DNA from: Candidatus Cloacimonadota bacterium
GTDB taxonomy: Bacteria; Cloacimonadota; Cloacimonadia; Cloacimonadales; Cloacimonadaceae
Assembly: GCA_023228125.1 (NCBI GenBank)
Contig: JALOBT010000002.1
Coordinates: 62,001-126,000 of the forward strand
Length of the DNA stretch: 64,000 nt
Direction: 5' to 3'
A program made the translations under genes and the position numbers. This document shows, piece by piece, positions 35,117 through 44,282 of this stretch. The notes beneath the pieces were generated by a model. The model searched no databases. It was not told the origin of the DNA and was given only the letters and a program-made list of their open reading frames with translations. Each line of letters starts with the position of its first letter. The first letter of the stretch is position 1.

Positions 35117-38100
35117 TTAATTATCATCTTGCTGTTTGCAGTCCATAATCTCGCTAAATTTGCTGTGCTCCTTGAATCTGGTGAGGCCAAATCTGCCAAA
35201 GAACGAATCTACCATGCTGTAAATCACCGGAATAATGAAGAGCGTAAGCGCACTGGCAAAGAGCAGCCCGAAGGTGAAACTCACTGCCAAAGGTCTCCAG
35301 GCCTGCGAAGAAGGATCGCTGGAAAAGACCAGCGGCAGCATTCCGGCCACCGTGGTCGCTGTGGTAAGAATGATGGGACGCAAGCGTACAGAACCGCTAT
35401 TGACAATGGCATTCCAGCGATCCACGCCCTTTTCGCGTTCCTGATTGATGAAATCGATGAGAATGATGGCGTTATTCACCACCACTCCTGCCAAAGCCAC
35501 CACCGAAATCAAAGTGTTCAGCGAGAAGGGCAGCCGGGTAACCAAGAGGCCAAAGATCACGCCAATAAAGGCAAAGGGAATGGTCATCATCACTACCAAA
35601 GGCTGCACATAGCTACGGAATTGACTGGCCAGAATGGTATAAATCACCAGTAGTGCCAGGATGAAAAGCCGCCCCAGCGAGGCATAGCTTTTGCGCTGCT
35701 CTTCCTGCACGCCGCCAAATTCATAGCTATAGCCGGGGAAGTTCTGGGAAAAGCCATCCAGCAGGCCTGGGCTGGAATTTACCCTGCCGCCGGCGAGTAG
35801 GCTTTGCACCTCGGAGGGGGTGCGCTTCTTAGTCTTGCCACCATCTTCATAAGTGCTCACACTGGCGGTGACCCTCAGCACGCGGTCCGAATCCCGATGC
35901 TCAATGCGAGACAGCGAGGAGGCAATCTCAAAATCTGCCAATTCACGCAGAGCCACCAGCTCTCCCTTACGGCTGCGGATCTTGAGGTCTTTGAGGTTTT
36001 CCAAATCCTGGGTATATTCCTCCTGTAGCTTCAAAATCAGGGGATATTCGTCCACCCCTTCCCCGCGGTATTTGCTGATCTCAGAGCCCGTGGAAGCCAT
36101 GCGAATGGTTCCGGCAATCTGGGCCACGCTAAAGCCATGGATGGCAAGTTTGTCATGATGCGGGATGATGCGAACTTCTTTCTTGCCGCTGTCGTAACTA
36201 TCATCGATATCAGTGACTCCGGGGATAGTGCGCAGATAGCCTTTGATGATATCGCTGATGAAAGCCAGACGATCCAGACTGGGGCCCTTGATGCGGATAT
36301 CCACGTCGTTACCCACAGGCGGGCCGCTGCGTCCCGCTGAAAAGCGGTAGGAATATAGGCCTGGCAGGTCTTCACAGAACTTGCGGATATCATTCTGGAT
36401 CTGTTCATTAGTATATTTCATATCTTTGAGGTCAACCAGATCGATATTCACCTGTGCGTTGTTGGAGGCAAAATTGCGTTGCGTTTCTCCGCCTTGCGCG
36501 CCCACATTGGCTACCACGTAAGTTATGTCATCCTTGGCGGGCATGCTGTTTATGTATTCTTCCACCTGCTCTACGATGCGGTTTGTCTCTTCCAGCTTGG
36601 TGCCGATCGGGGTCTGCAATTGCAGTCTGATGGTCTGTGAAGGCGTAGAGGGGAAGAATTCAAATTTGATGGCGCCGGAGCCCAGGATAAAGAAGGAAAC
36701 CAGCAGCAGCGTCATTACGCTCCAGATCGTGATCTGGCGGTGCTTCAAAGCCTTTTTCACTCCCTTTTGATAAGTGGAGATAAGCGGGCGGATCATCCTG
36801 GTGCTGCGATCTTCCTTGCGCGGCTCTTTGCGGGCAAACTGGAAGACGTTATTGGGTAAAACCACCATCGCCTGAAACCAGCTTCCGATCAAGGCCAGCG
36901 AGACCACGATGGGGAAAACTCCCAGGAATTGGCCCATGATGCCTTCTAACAAAAGCAGAGGCAGAAAAGCGGAAAGGGTGGTCAAAGTAGAGGAAAATAC
37001 CGGCCAGATTACCTGATCCACGCCCATCACGATGGAATCCCGGTGACAGTAGCCCTCTTCGCGGTAGCGATGGATATTCTCCAGCACCACGATGGCGTTA
37101 TCCACCACCATACCCACCACGATAATAAAGCCAAAGATAGTCAGGTTATTTAAAGTAACATCAAAATAAGGAACTATGATAAAGGCGATCAGAATCGAGA
37201 GCGGAATGCCAAAAGAGGCCAAAAGCGCATTGCGCCAGCCCAGGAAGATAAACAGGGCGGCAAAGACCAGCAGGATACCGATCAAAGCGCTCTTGCCCAG
37301 GGCCTTGATGCCATTTTTTACGTCTATAGAGCCATCATTGCGCACGCTCACCTGGATGCCGGGGACGGATGCTTCAAATTCCTTTACATACTCACGCACT
37401 TCTTTGATGATGGAGATGATATTGCCGCTGCCTTTCTTGTATAAAAAGATGGAGACCGAGGATTCGCCATTGAGCTTGGCATAGGAAAGCGGCTTTTCCA
37501 GAGTGTCCCGCACCGTGGCTACATCCGAGACCTTGATCGCGCGGCCATCCGCGTCCGAGAGCAGAATCAGCTCTTTGAGTTCGTCCAGATTACTGAATTC
37601 TCCCAAAGTACGCACCAGAAATTCCACTTTGCCAAAGCGGGCAGAGCCACCGGGGATATTGAGATTTCGAGAGCCCAGAGCTGCCGAGATGTCGTTCAAA
37701 CTGAGGCCATAGGCGTCCAGGCGGTCTTGATCCACATCCACCCAGACCTGGCGCTCGCGAGAGCCCACAGTCTCGGTTTTGGAAATGTCCTTGATATTGC
37801 GCAGACCATTCTCCAGATTCTCCGCGATCTCCCTCAGGGCCATGGCAGACATACCTTTGCCATTCACCGCTACCTGTGCGATGGGATTCAGCTCACGCAT
37901 GCTGAGGCGGATGATCATCGGGGCCAGGGCATCCTTAGGCAGGTCATTCACCTTGGCCACTTCACGGCTCACCCTGTCAAATGCTTCATCCGGCGAAACC
38001 CCCGTGGTGAATACCACCCGGATGGTGGCGCGGCCTTCCTGAGCGGTGGCCTCAATGTAATCCAGATCATCCAGATCACTGAGTTCCAGCTCCAGTTTGT

Positions 38101-38296
38101 GCACGATGAGTTGCTCGATTTCGGCAGGAGATACTCCGGGGTAGATCACCACCACCAGCGTCGTGCCAAAATCCACCGCGGGAAATTCTTCCCTCGGCAT
38201 ATTGACCATGGATATCAGGCCAAAAACCAGGATGCCCAGGGTGAGCATATTCACCAGGATCGAGTATTTTAACGAAGTTTTAGCTACAGAAAACAT
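35117..38296 (-). CDS. RND efflux pump inner membrane transporter (HAE1/AcrB type)
   Basis: A 1,059-residue proton-driven exporter that would pump drugs, bile-like compounds or other hydrophobic molecules through a tripartite channel. It has the expected 12 helices in two halves with large periplasmic loops. The fourth-helix proton relay motif reads GMVVDNAIVVLENIHRYREE, so only one of the paired AcrB aspartates is kept. The second half shows GVVVNNAIILIDFINQERE, and PLVFSSDPSSQAWRPLAVSF follows near the end. It starts 3 bases after the adaptor gene stop, with only a weak ribosome site, consistent with coupling. The substrate cannot be told from sequence. Confidence 0.95.
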   Translation of the reverse strand: MFSVAKTSLKYSILVNMLTLGILVFGLISMVNMPREEFPAVDFGTTLVVVIYPGVSPAEIEQLIVHKLELELSDLDDLDYIEATAQEGRATIRVVFTTGVSPDEAFDRVSREVAKVNDLPKDALAPMIIRLSMRELNPIAQVAVNGKGMSAMALREIAENLENGLRNIKDISKTETVGSRERQVWVDVDQDRLDAYGLSLNDISAALGSRNLNIPGGSARFGKVEFLVRTLGEFSNLDELKELILLSDADGRAIKVSDVATVRDTLEKPLSYAKLNGESSVSIFLYKKGSGNIISIIKEVREYVKEFEASVPGIQVSVRNDGSIDVKNGIKALGKSALIGILLVFAALFIFLGWRNALLASFGIPLSILIAFIIVPYFDVTLNNLTIFGFIIVVGMVVDNAIVVLENIHRYREEGYCHRDSIVMGVDQVIWPVFSSTLTTLSAFLPLLLLEGIMGQFLGVFPIVVSLALIGSWFQAMVVLPNNVFQFARKEPRKEDRSTRMIRPLISTYQKGVKKALKHRQITIWSVMTLLLVSFFILGSGAIKFEFFPSTPSQTIRLQLQTPIGTKLEETNRIVEQVEEYINSMPAKDDITYVVANVGAQGGETQRNFASNNAQVNIDLVDLKDMKYTNEQIQNDIRKFCEDLPGLYSYRFSAGRSGPPVGNDVDIRIKGPSLDRLAFISDIIKGYLRTIPGVTDIDDSYDSGKKEVRIIPHHDKLAIHGFSVAQIAGTIRMASTGSEISKYRGEGVDEYPLILKLQEEYTQDLENLKDLKIRSRKGELVALRELADFEIASSLSRIEHRDSDRVLRVTASVSTYEDGGKTKKRTPSEVQSLLAGGRVNSSPGLLDGFSQNFPGYSYEFGGVQEEQRKSYASLGRLFILALLVIYTILASQFRSYVQPLVVMMTIPFAFIGVIFGLLVTRLPFSLNTLISVVALAGVVVNNAIILIDFINQEREKGVDRWNAIVNSGSVRLRPIILTTATTVAGMLPLVFSSDPSSQAWRPLAVSFTFGLLFASALTLFIIPVIYSMVDSFFGRFGLTRFKEHSKFSEIMDCKQQDDN

Positions 38297-38299
38297 AGC

Positions 38300-39379
38300 T
38301 TAGTTCCGAATGTTCACGGCCGAGCCGTCGTCAAGATTTTCGCTACCGGAAATCACGATTTTGTCCCCTGTTTCCACCCCTTGTATGATCTCCACAAATT
38401 CAGCGATACTGCGCCCCAAAGTAACTTCATGCTTGTCTGCAAAGACCTTCTCGCCTTCCTCGCGTACCACAAAGAGATAGTTTTTGTCATACTGATTTTC
38501 GATATTGGCGATCTCGGTATAGAGCAGATTGCGAAAGGTATTGACCTTGATCCTGGCAGAGACCACCATGCCGGGGAGGATGCCGCTGCCACCTGAGATG
38601 GTCAGCTCCACGGGATAGTTTGAGCTGCCCAGCAGAGGCCGGATGCCCAGACCGCGCACTTTGGCGGCATATTCTTTGCCTTGATGGCTCACTGTGGCGC
38701 TTTGTCCCACTTTGATTTTGCCGATCTGGCTCTCACCCACGCCGGTTTTCAGGATCAGGGTGCTGGCATCGGTGATGCTCACCACAGGTGCGCCAGGGGC
38801 AATGTATTGCCCGATAGCCACATGCACCTGCGAGATGCGTCCCTTTTCCGGGGCTGAAAGATAGGAATTATTATAGGCCAGGCGGGCAGATTCCAGGCCA
38901 GCTTCAGCACCGTCAAAGAGGGCTGTGGCATTCTCGAAGGCAGAAACTGCGGTGCTAAACTCCGCCTCTGAGATCAGGTTTTGCGCGCGGGAACTCGTAG
39001 CATAATCCCGGTTCCGCTGTGCGTTTTCCAGGCTTGATCCCGCAGCAGATAAGGCCGTCTCGGCTTGCCTCAGACGGATTCTCAATACTTCATTTTCCAC
39101 CATGCCCAGGCGTTCGCCCTGCTTCACATTGTCGCCCAGGTTCTTGTATAAGGCTAATACTCTACCGGCACTTTCGGAGCTCATCACGATATCGGTGATG
39201 CCCTCCACTTTGCCGGAAACTCTGATATATTCATCCACATCACGCAGCATTAGCTCTTCCACCATCACTGCTTGACGGCCATCATTCTTGGATCCTCTGG
39301 GTTTTGCTTGCTCTTCTTTTTTGCCACAGGCACCCAGGCTCAGAATGAGCAATAGGGGTAGTATGTGTCTTATCTTCAA
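38300..39379 (-). CDS. RND efflux periplasmic adaptor (membrane fusion) lipoprotein
   Basis: This adaptor connects the RND transporter to the TolC-like duct. It has a lipoprotein signal with lipobox LGAC (Cys about residue 18), a biotinyl-lipoyl half motif (AGRVLALYKNLGDNVKQGERLG), a coiled-coil hairpin (residues 100-165), the second lipoyl half (LSAPEKGRISQVHVAIGQYI) and beta-barrel segments to the end. The start is TTG at 39379, directly behind GGAGGAATC, an optimal ribosome site. The gene lies between the TolC and RND genes with gaps of 12 and 3 bases, clearly one operon. Confidence 0.93.
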   Translation of the reverse strand: MKIRHILPLLLILSLGACGKKEEQAKPRGSKNDGRQAVMVEELMLRDVDEYIRVSGKVEGITDIVMSSESAGRVLALYKNLGDNVKQGERLGMVENEVLRIRLRQAETALSAAGSSLENAQRNRDYATSSRAQNLISEAEFSTAVSAFENATALFDGAEAGLESARLAYNNSYLSAPEKGRISQVHVAIGQYIAPGAPVVSITDASTLILKTGVGESQIGKIKVGQSATVSHQGKEYAAKVRGLGIRPLLGSSNYPVELTISGGSGILPGMVVSARIKVNTFRNLLYTEIANIENQYDKNYLFVVREEGEKVFADKHEVTLGRSIAEFVEIIQGVETGDKIVISGSENLDDGSAVNIRN

Positions 39380-39391
39380 GATTCCTCCATC

Positions 39392-40732
39392 TTATTGGCT
39401 AAGTATCGTGCTGAGCAGTTCTTCATCCTGGCTGCCCATCAGGGAGAGTAGATTCAGGCGTGCTTTCAGAAAATCGTAATAGGCTTTGGCATAGGCCATG
39501 CGGCTGGCAGAGACCATCAGCTCTGCATCCATCAGTTCCATAGTAGAGATCATATTCACGCGGAAACGCTCGCTGATCTGGGCATACATGTCTTCGGTGA
39601 TGCTTAGGGAGAGTTGGGCGTTTTGCACGGCCCGGGCGCTGTTGATCAGATTTATCGCAGCTGCCTGAAGGCCCAGATCGATGCCGTCTTTGGCAGATTC
39701 TGCGTTATAGACAGTTTGCTGCGCCTGATAGTAAGCCTGGCGGCTCTTGGCATAATTTCCCACCTGAGGCAGCAGCGGGATGGAAAGATTGAGCATGATC
39801 TGATTGCTGGCGTCAAATTCATAGCGATCGAGGCCATCTTCCGCATAAGTCCGGCTTCCCACCAGGGTGAGGCTGGGCAAAAAGGCAGCATTGGCGATCT
39901 TCTGCCCCCTCTGCGAGATCTCCACACTTTTGTCCAGGATCTTCAGGCTCTGATTTCCCTTTTGGGCCAGATCATAAGCCCGGTCTGTAAAGCTGATAAC
40001 TTCCTGATTGTCCAGCTTGGTCAAGCGCTGAATCTCCGCTTCATCCAGTTCAATAGCCTCCGGCATTAGCGGCTGGGAAGCTCCCAGGTAATTCATAAAG
40101 GATCTTAAGGCCAGATCGTAAGCCGTCTCTGCCTGCAAAAAGGCCATGTCTTTGTTGGCAAGACTTGCCTGAAAGCGCAGGTGATCCGCCCGCGAGAGGA
40201 TGCCGGCTTCCATTTTCAGATCGGCCAGAGCCAGGTTTTGAACGGCCTGTTCCCGCTCTCTGCTGGCGATATCAAGGATGTCCTTTAGCTGCAAAACCGC
40301 ATAGTATTTCGCTTCTACCTCCGCTTTTAGCTGGAGCTTTTGCATTTCAAGGCTGAGGCTCGCCATCTGCGACGAAGCCAAGGCGATCTTGTAAGTCTGA
40401 TACAGCCTGCCGCCCATAAATAGCGGTTGCGTAAGATTCAGAGCTATGGAGCGCTGATCCTTGTTCATCGTGATATTCTGTCCGCCTGCGGGGATCGTGC
40501 GCGCGGGATCCATATATAGTAAAGTCCCACCCAGACTGAGGATGGGCAAAAAGGAGGACATAGCACTGGCCTTATTCCACTTCGCCGCCTCCAGAGCTGC
40601 CTTTTCCCCCTGAAACTGCGGATTCTGCTGCACAGCCATGGCTTTGGCGTCCTGCAGACTGATCGGCCGGGCCTCCTGAGCGGATATATTCACCATGAAT
40701 AGGAGCATGATTATAGTGATGTATCTGAACAT
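39392..40732 (-). CDS. TolC-family outer membrane efflux protein
   Basis: The outer membrane channel of the tripartite efflux system. A signal peptide (FRYITIIMLLFMVNISAQ) is followed by two OEP repeats typical of TolC: long helices with SLQDAKAMAVQQNPQFQGEKAALEAAKW, strands at LNLTQPLFMGGRLYQTYK and the second copy at LNLSIPLLPQVGNYAKSRQA. The frame opens 15 codons earlier, but the ATG at 40732 is preceded by GGGAG and gives a proper signal peptide, so I choose it. It is the first gene of the efflux operon, downstream of the promoter-operator at 40817-40868. Confidence 0.93.
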   Translation of the reverse strand: MFRYITIIMLLFMVNISAQEARPISLQDAKAMAVQQNPQFQGEKAALEAAKWNKASAMSSFLPILSLGGTLLYMDPARTIPAGGQNITMNKDQRSIALNLTQPLFMGGRLYQTYKIALASSQMASLSLEMQKLQLKAEVEAKYYAVLQLKDILDIASREREQAVQNLALADLKMEAGILSRADHLRFQASLANKDMAFLQAETAYDLALRSFMNYLGASQPLMPEAIELDEAEIQRLTKLDNQEVISFTDRAYDLAQKGNQSLKILDKSVEISQRGQKIANAAFLPSLTLVGSRTYAEDGLDRYEFDASNQIMLNLSIPLLPQVGNYAKSRQAYYQAQQTVYNAESAKDGIDLGLQAAAINLINSARAVQNAQLSLSITEDMYAQISERFRVNMISTMELMDAELMVSASRMAYAKAYYDFLKARLNLLSLMGSQDEELLSTILSQ

Positions 40733-40816
40733 TTTAGATATCTCCCTGGGACTAAGCTGCCAGAGCCAAAACCCCAAGCCTCACAAGAAACTATGGACGA
40801 AAGCCGGCTGACAGCC

Positions 40817-40868
40817 CTTACAAATTTGTAAGATAAGACTATGATAAAGCAAATAGGTTTTCTGACAA
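40817..40868 (-). promoter_or_regulatory. Promoter and palindromic operator of the efflux operon
   Basis: On the minus strand a -35 box TTGTCA (40863-40868), a 16-base spacer and a -10 box TATCAT (40841-40846) lie about 85-135 bases ahead of the TolC-like start. A perfect 16-bp palindrome CTTACAAATTTGTAAG (40817-40832) covers the predicted start of transcription. That position and form suit a TetR- or MarR-type repressor. No such regulator gene is next to the operon in this window. Confidence 0.65.
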
Positions 40869-40893
40869 GGAATTTCTTTCAAGGCCGATCTGA

Positions 40894-40929
40894 TGATCCG
40901 TTTGATACGTAAAATCCGTGTAACTATTT
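40894..40929 (+). repeat. Dispersed ATCCGT-rich repeat, family C, copy 1
   Basis: Contains GATCCGTTTGATACG, then AAAATCCGTGTAACTATT. Similar strings occur at 43491-43537 (minus), 59068-59112 and 60966-61010. It lies inside the longer open frame of the MutS-like gene, and this is one reason to start that gene further downstream. Confidence 0.6.
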
Positions 40930-41000
40930 ATCTCTCCCTCAGAAAATCATTGACAGACTTTACGCACCCTAAAATCCTGTTTGACAAGGAAAGAATAGAA

Positions 41001-42572
41001 ATGAATAAACAGCTCAGTCGGCTTTTGGGCCTGGATAAGATTTTTGACCTGATCGAGGTCCCTTCGGATTTTATCGCCGCGGTGAAGCGCAATAAACTAT
41101 CCCGCCAGCACTTGTCTGCCGCGGAAATCCAGGCAGCCTATCAGAGGCGAGCCCTATTGCTGGGTAAGCTCAAGGACGAAAAGCGTCCGAAATGGGATAG
41201 CCTGCTGGCACATATCACCGAGCTAAATCCCGCTATGTATCGCAGCGCCGGTCTTAATATCCACGAGATTTTCGAGCTCAAAAGCTTTGTCTGGCACTAT
41301 CAGGCCCTGCGCAGCTACATCATTCAGCAAGAGCTCTTAAGCTATGATATCCCCGATCTTAATGAACTTTTTGAGCTCCTGGACCCCGATGGCGGCAAGA
41401 TCCCCTATTTCCGGCTTTCCACAGCTTATAGCACCAAGCTCAGCGAGCTGGACGGCATCCGCCAAAGCTTAGCCCTGAAGCTGAAACACCAGCGTCACGA
41501 GCTACTGAGTGAGGCCAGAGACCTGCTGGAGCTGCCTCAGCTCAAAGAGGAATTTGTCCTCGCCCGCCAGCAGCAGGAATTGACCCTGAAGATCAAGAGC
41601 AGCGGCTTCTTCGTTCTGAATAGAGAAAGCGTTGCCAACCTGGGCTTTACCTTATCCGATAACGAGGCCACAAACGAGCTGAAACGCCAGATCGCCGAGA
41701 CGAATATAGCCCTCAGCCTCGAAGAAGAGCTGATACTCACACAGCTCTCCAGCAAGATTTCAGAGCATTATCCCGCTTTGGAGCAGGCCGTGCAGAGCGT
41801 GAAAGAGCTGGGTTGGGACTACGCTTTGGCAGATTTTGCCCTGCGCTATCACTGCTGCATTCCTCATCTGGGCAATAAGATAGAGCTAAAAGAGGCGCGC
41901 AATCTGCCCCTGCAGCTCAGTCTGGAAAAGGACACCAGAGCCTATCAGAGCCTGGACTTAAGCTTTAGCACCGCTGCCAATCTCATCACCGGCCCCAATA
42001 TGGGCGGCAAGACCAGTATCCTGAAATGCCTGGCTCAGTGCGCGATGCTACTCAAATATGCCATCCCCCTGCCCGCGGAATCTGCCACTTTGCCGCTCTA
42101 CGATTTTGTTTTTTACAATCATGCCACCCAGACGGATAACCTCTCTTCCTTTGGAGCCGAGGTGGTGGATTTTACCCGCGCGCTGCAGCAGAGCGGACGC
42201 GGCCTCTTTCTCTTGGATGAATTTGCCAAAGGCACCAATCCGCGGGAAGGTGAAGCCCTGGCCACAGCAGTGATCTCTTACCTGGTCCAGAGCAGCCACA
42301 GCACCATCGCCGCCACGCATTTCAGCGCTCCGGCTCAGCTTAAACTGGTGAGCCAATATCAGATCAAAGGCATAGACAGCAGCTTTGCCCAGCATCTGGA
42401 TGATGATCTGGGAGCACGGCTGATCGCTCTGGCCAAAGCCATGGACTACAGCCTGATCCGCCTGTCTGAGCATAAAACCGTGCCCATGAACGCACTTAAG
42501 ATCGCCAAAATCTTAGGTTTGCCAGATGAAATACTAAACAAAATCCCCCCGGAAACTAAAGGCGGGATCTAA
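41001..42572 (+). CDS. MutS-like ATPase without the mismatch-recognition domain
   Basis: A 523-residue protein with a lever/clamp-like helical part followed by the MutS ATPase domain. Walker A is LITGPNMGGKTSILKCLAQC; Walker B and its neighbourhood are GLFLLDEFAKGTNPREGEAL; then STIAATHFSAP. The DNA mismatch-binding domain of true MutS is absent, so a role in ordinary mismatch repair is unlikely. It also lacks the Smr domain of MutS2. The open frame begins at 40893, but the first 36 codons run through a dispersed repeat. The ATG at 41001 follows AAGGAAAG and begins a plausible protein (MNKQLSRLLGLDKIFDLIEV). An HD-domain gene follows after 65 bases. Confidence 0.85.
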   Translation: MNKQLSRLLGLDKIFDLIEVPSDFIAAVKRNKLSRQHLSAAEIQAAYQRRALLLGKLKDEKRPKWDSLLAHITELNPAMYRSAGLNIHEIFELKSFVWHYQALRSYIIQQELLSYDIPDLNELFELLDPDGGKIPYFRLSTAYSTKLSELDGIRQSLALKLKHQRHELLSEARDLLELPQLKEEFVLARQQQELTLKIKSSGFFVLNRESVANLGFTLSDNEATNELKRQIAETNIALSLEEELILTQLSSKISEHYPALEQAVQSVKELGWDYALADFALRYHCCIPHLGNKIELKEARNLPLQLSLEKDTRAYQSLDLSFSTAANLITGPNMGGKTSILKCLAQCAMLLKYAIPLPAESATLPLYDFVFYNHATQTDNLSSFGAEVVDFTRALQQSGRGLFLLDEFAKGTNPREGEALATAVISYLVQSSHSTIAATHFSAPAQLKLVSQYQIKGIDSSFAQHLDDDLGARLIALAKAMDYSLIRLSEHKTVPMNALKIAKILGLPDEILNKIPPETKGGI

Positions 42573-42637
42573 GCATGGGGAGAGCTAACAAGCAAAAACA
42601 AGCAGCAAAACCTGTGCAGATGAAGGAGAATATATCT

Positions 42638-43444
42638 ATGAATAAATCTATCAAACAACAGCAACTTGAGCGCAGAATCCTGAAACTCCTGGACGGCAAA
42701 GCTTTGCTCACCGCAGAATTGCTCTTTGCCGATCCCGAAATCCAGGCTCTGCAGGAATACGCTAATATAGTGTCCATCAAACGTTTGGGCTTCAACGATC
42801 ACGGCCCTGTGCACATGCGCACCGCCGCCTTGAATGCGATTCTGATGTTCAAGCTACTCAATGCAGCCGGCATTCAGATGAATCTGGAAAAGGAAAAAGT
42901 GGGCACCGCCGACGATTCCCTGATGGCCGTGATCATGGCTTCCATCATGCACGATATGGGCATGAGCGTGGCACGGGATTCGCACGAATTTGTCAGCATC
43001 CAGCTCGCTATCCCCTTTATCGACAGGATTTTGGCCGCTACGCACAAAGAAGATGAATACCACCTCAAAGCCGCCATCAAATGCATCGCCGTGGAAGGCA
43101 TCTTCGGACACATGGCCACCCACACCATCCACTCTCTGGAAGCGGGATTGGTGCTGATCGGCGATGGCAGCGATATGGAAAAAGGCCGGGCCAGAATCCC
43201 GGCTATGCTCTCCACCAAAGCCCGCATCGGAGATATCCACCGCACCTCCGCAGGTGCCATCCAAAAAGTGCGCATCATCAAAGGAGAGGAAAAGCCCATC
43301 CGCATCGAAGTGGAAATGAACGCCTCCGTCGGCTTTTTCCAGGTAGAAGAAGTCTTTTTCCCCAAGATCAAAATCAGCCCGGTGAAACCCTTTATCGAAC
43401 TTTATGCTGGCGTAACCGACCGGGATATGTTAAAATATCTGTAA
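42638..43444 (+). CDS. HD-domain phosphohydrolase-like protein
   Basis: A 268-residue HD-superfamily protein. The metal-binding residues are visible in FNDHGPVHMRTAALN (first His), ASIMHDMGMSVARDSHE (HD pair) and later histidines (GHMATHTIHSLEAG). The middle contains GDGSDMEKGRARIP and KARIGDIHRTSAGA, and the C-terminal third has a beta-rich part ending in ELYAGVTDRDM. Such proteins are predicted nucleotide or phosphate-ester hydrolases; the substrate is unknown. I start it at the ATG at 42638 because AAGGAG lies 9 bases upstream; the frame itself is open from 42575. It is likely co-transcribed with the MutS-like gene. Confidence 0.85.
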   Translation: MNKSIKQQQLERRILKLLDGKALLTAELLFADPEIQALQEYANIVSIKRLGFNDHGPVHMRTAALNAILMFKLLNAAGIQMNLEKEKVGTADDSLMAVIMASIMHDMGMSVARDSHEFVSIQLAIPFIDRILAATHKEDEYHLKAAIKCIAVEGIFGHMATHTIHSLEAGLVLIGDGSDMEKGRARIPAMLSTKARIGDIHRTSAGAIQKVRIIKGEEKPIRIEVEMNASVGFFQVEEVFFPKIKISPVKPFIELYAGVTDRDMLKYL

Positions 43445-43490
43445 CGCCGCTTTCAGCTGGTGACTCAACACATATCAAAGACCTTGTGAT

Positions 43491-43611
43491 AATAATAGTC
43501 ACACGGATTGCCCGGATCAAACGGATTGACACGGATAAAATGCTCAAAAGCTAATCTGCGTAATCTGTGTGAACTGAGTAATCTGCGTGATCTGCGTAAT
43601 CTGCGTGAGAC
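43491..43611. repeat. Family C repeat (inverted) and a 10-bp tandem stretch
   Basis: 43491-43537 is a reverse copy of the ATCCGT element (AATAGTCACACGGATT, then CGGATCAAACGGATTGAC). It is followed at 43552-43611 by five or six imperfect copies of ATCTGCGTGA. Both lie in the gap between the HD gene and RNase P RNA. Confidence 0.6.
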
Positions 43612-43647
43612 CTAATTAGCTTTAGACAGTTGTCATAGCCTCTTGCA

Positions 43648-43695
43648 CACGCACCAGCTGAAGCTGGTGCAACGGCCGGATAAATCCAGCGTTAC
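43648..43695 (+). repeat. Dispersed 48-bp repeat, family A, copy 4
   Basis: The clearest copy: it contains the perfect palindrome CACCAGCTGAAGCTGGTG and then ACGGCCGGATAAATCCAGCG. It lies about 40 bases before the RNase P RNA gene. Confidence 0.8.
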
Positions 43696-43732
43696 AGACC
43701 AAAACCAGCCATACAAAACAATGAAATAGTTT

Positions 43733-44098
43733 CTTCCACGGGAACGAAAGATGTCTGCTGTGCCACAAGGCGCAGAGGAAAGTCCGGACACCTTGGGCAG
43801 GATACTTCCTAACGGGAAGCTGCAGCAATGCAGAGCCAGCTCCACAGAAACAAACCGCGTGGTGCCTCGGGCACCCCGCAAGGGTGAAATGGTGGTGTAA
43901 GAGACCACCGGTGCCAGTGGCGACATTGGCAGCCAGGAATGCCTTATCCGGTGCAATGCCAAATAGGGAAGCAATGGTGTGCCCACACCGCTTCCGGGTA
44001 GGCAGCTTGAGCCAAAGCGTGAGTTTTGGCCCAGAGGGATAGACGTCAATCCCGGCTCGCCGGGATACAGAATCCGGCTTATTGAACTCCCGTGGAAG
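43733..44098 (+). ncRNA. rnpB: RNase P RNA (bacterial type A)
   Basis: The catalytic RNA that trims the 5' ends of tRNA precursors. The ends CTTCCACGGGA (43733-43743) and TCCCGTGGAAG (44088-44098) pair to form P1, which sets the boundaries. Conserved blocks appear in the right order: GAGGAAAGTCCGGAC at about 43776, CCACAGAAACAAACCGCG at about 43842, AAGGGTGAAATGGTGGTGTA at about 43880, CCTTATCCGGTGCAATGCCA at about 43942, and the closing ACAGAATCCGGCTTAT at about 44067. The length of about 366 nt is normal. Two open frames read across it are artefacts. Confidence 0.95.
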
Positions 44099-44164
44099 AC
44101 TTTTTATAGACAAGAGCCGGGGCAGGAGCAGCATCCGCGCCTTTGCCCTGAACACGCTTCCGAT

Positions 44165-44218
44165 TTGTCTTCGACTCGAGTTGACTCGAGGGCTCGAGTC
44201 AACTCGAGTCGAAGACAA
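44165..44218. repeat. Perfect 26-bp-arm palindrome downstream of rnpB
   Basis: Positions 44165-44190 and 44193-44218 are exact reverse complements around GG. The arm contains two copies of ACTCGAG separated by TTG. It lies 66 bases past the RNase P RNA and 64 bases before the end of the convergent downstream gene. No T tract follows. A degenerate relative is at 32171-32206. Confidence 0.9.
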
Positions 44219-44282
44219 GTTAAAACCAAGTCCGATCCTCGCCGTAGCGTCCAGGGACTATGTGGATCAGCTATAAATCTGC

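Noticed and set aside
40893..41000. N-terminal extension of the MutS-like protein
   Set aside because: The first 36 codons pass through a dispersed repeat, and a better ribosome site precedes the ATG at 41001.
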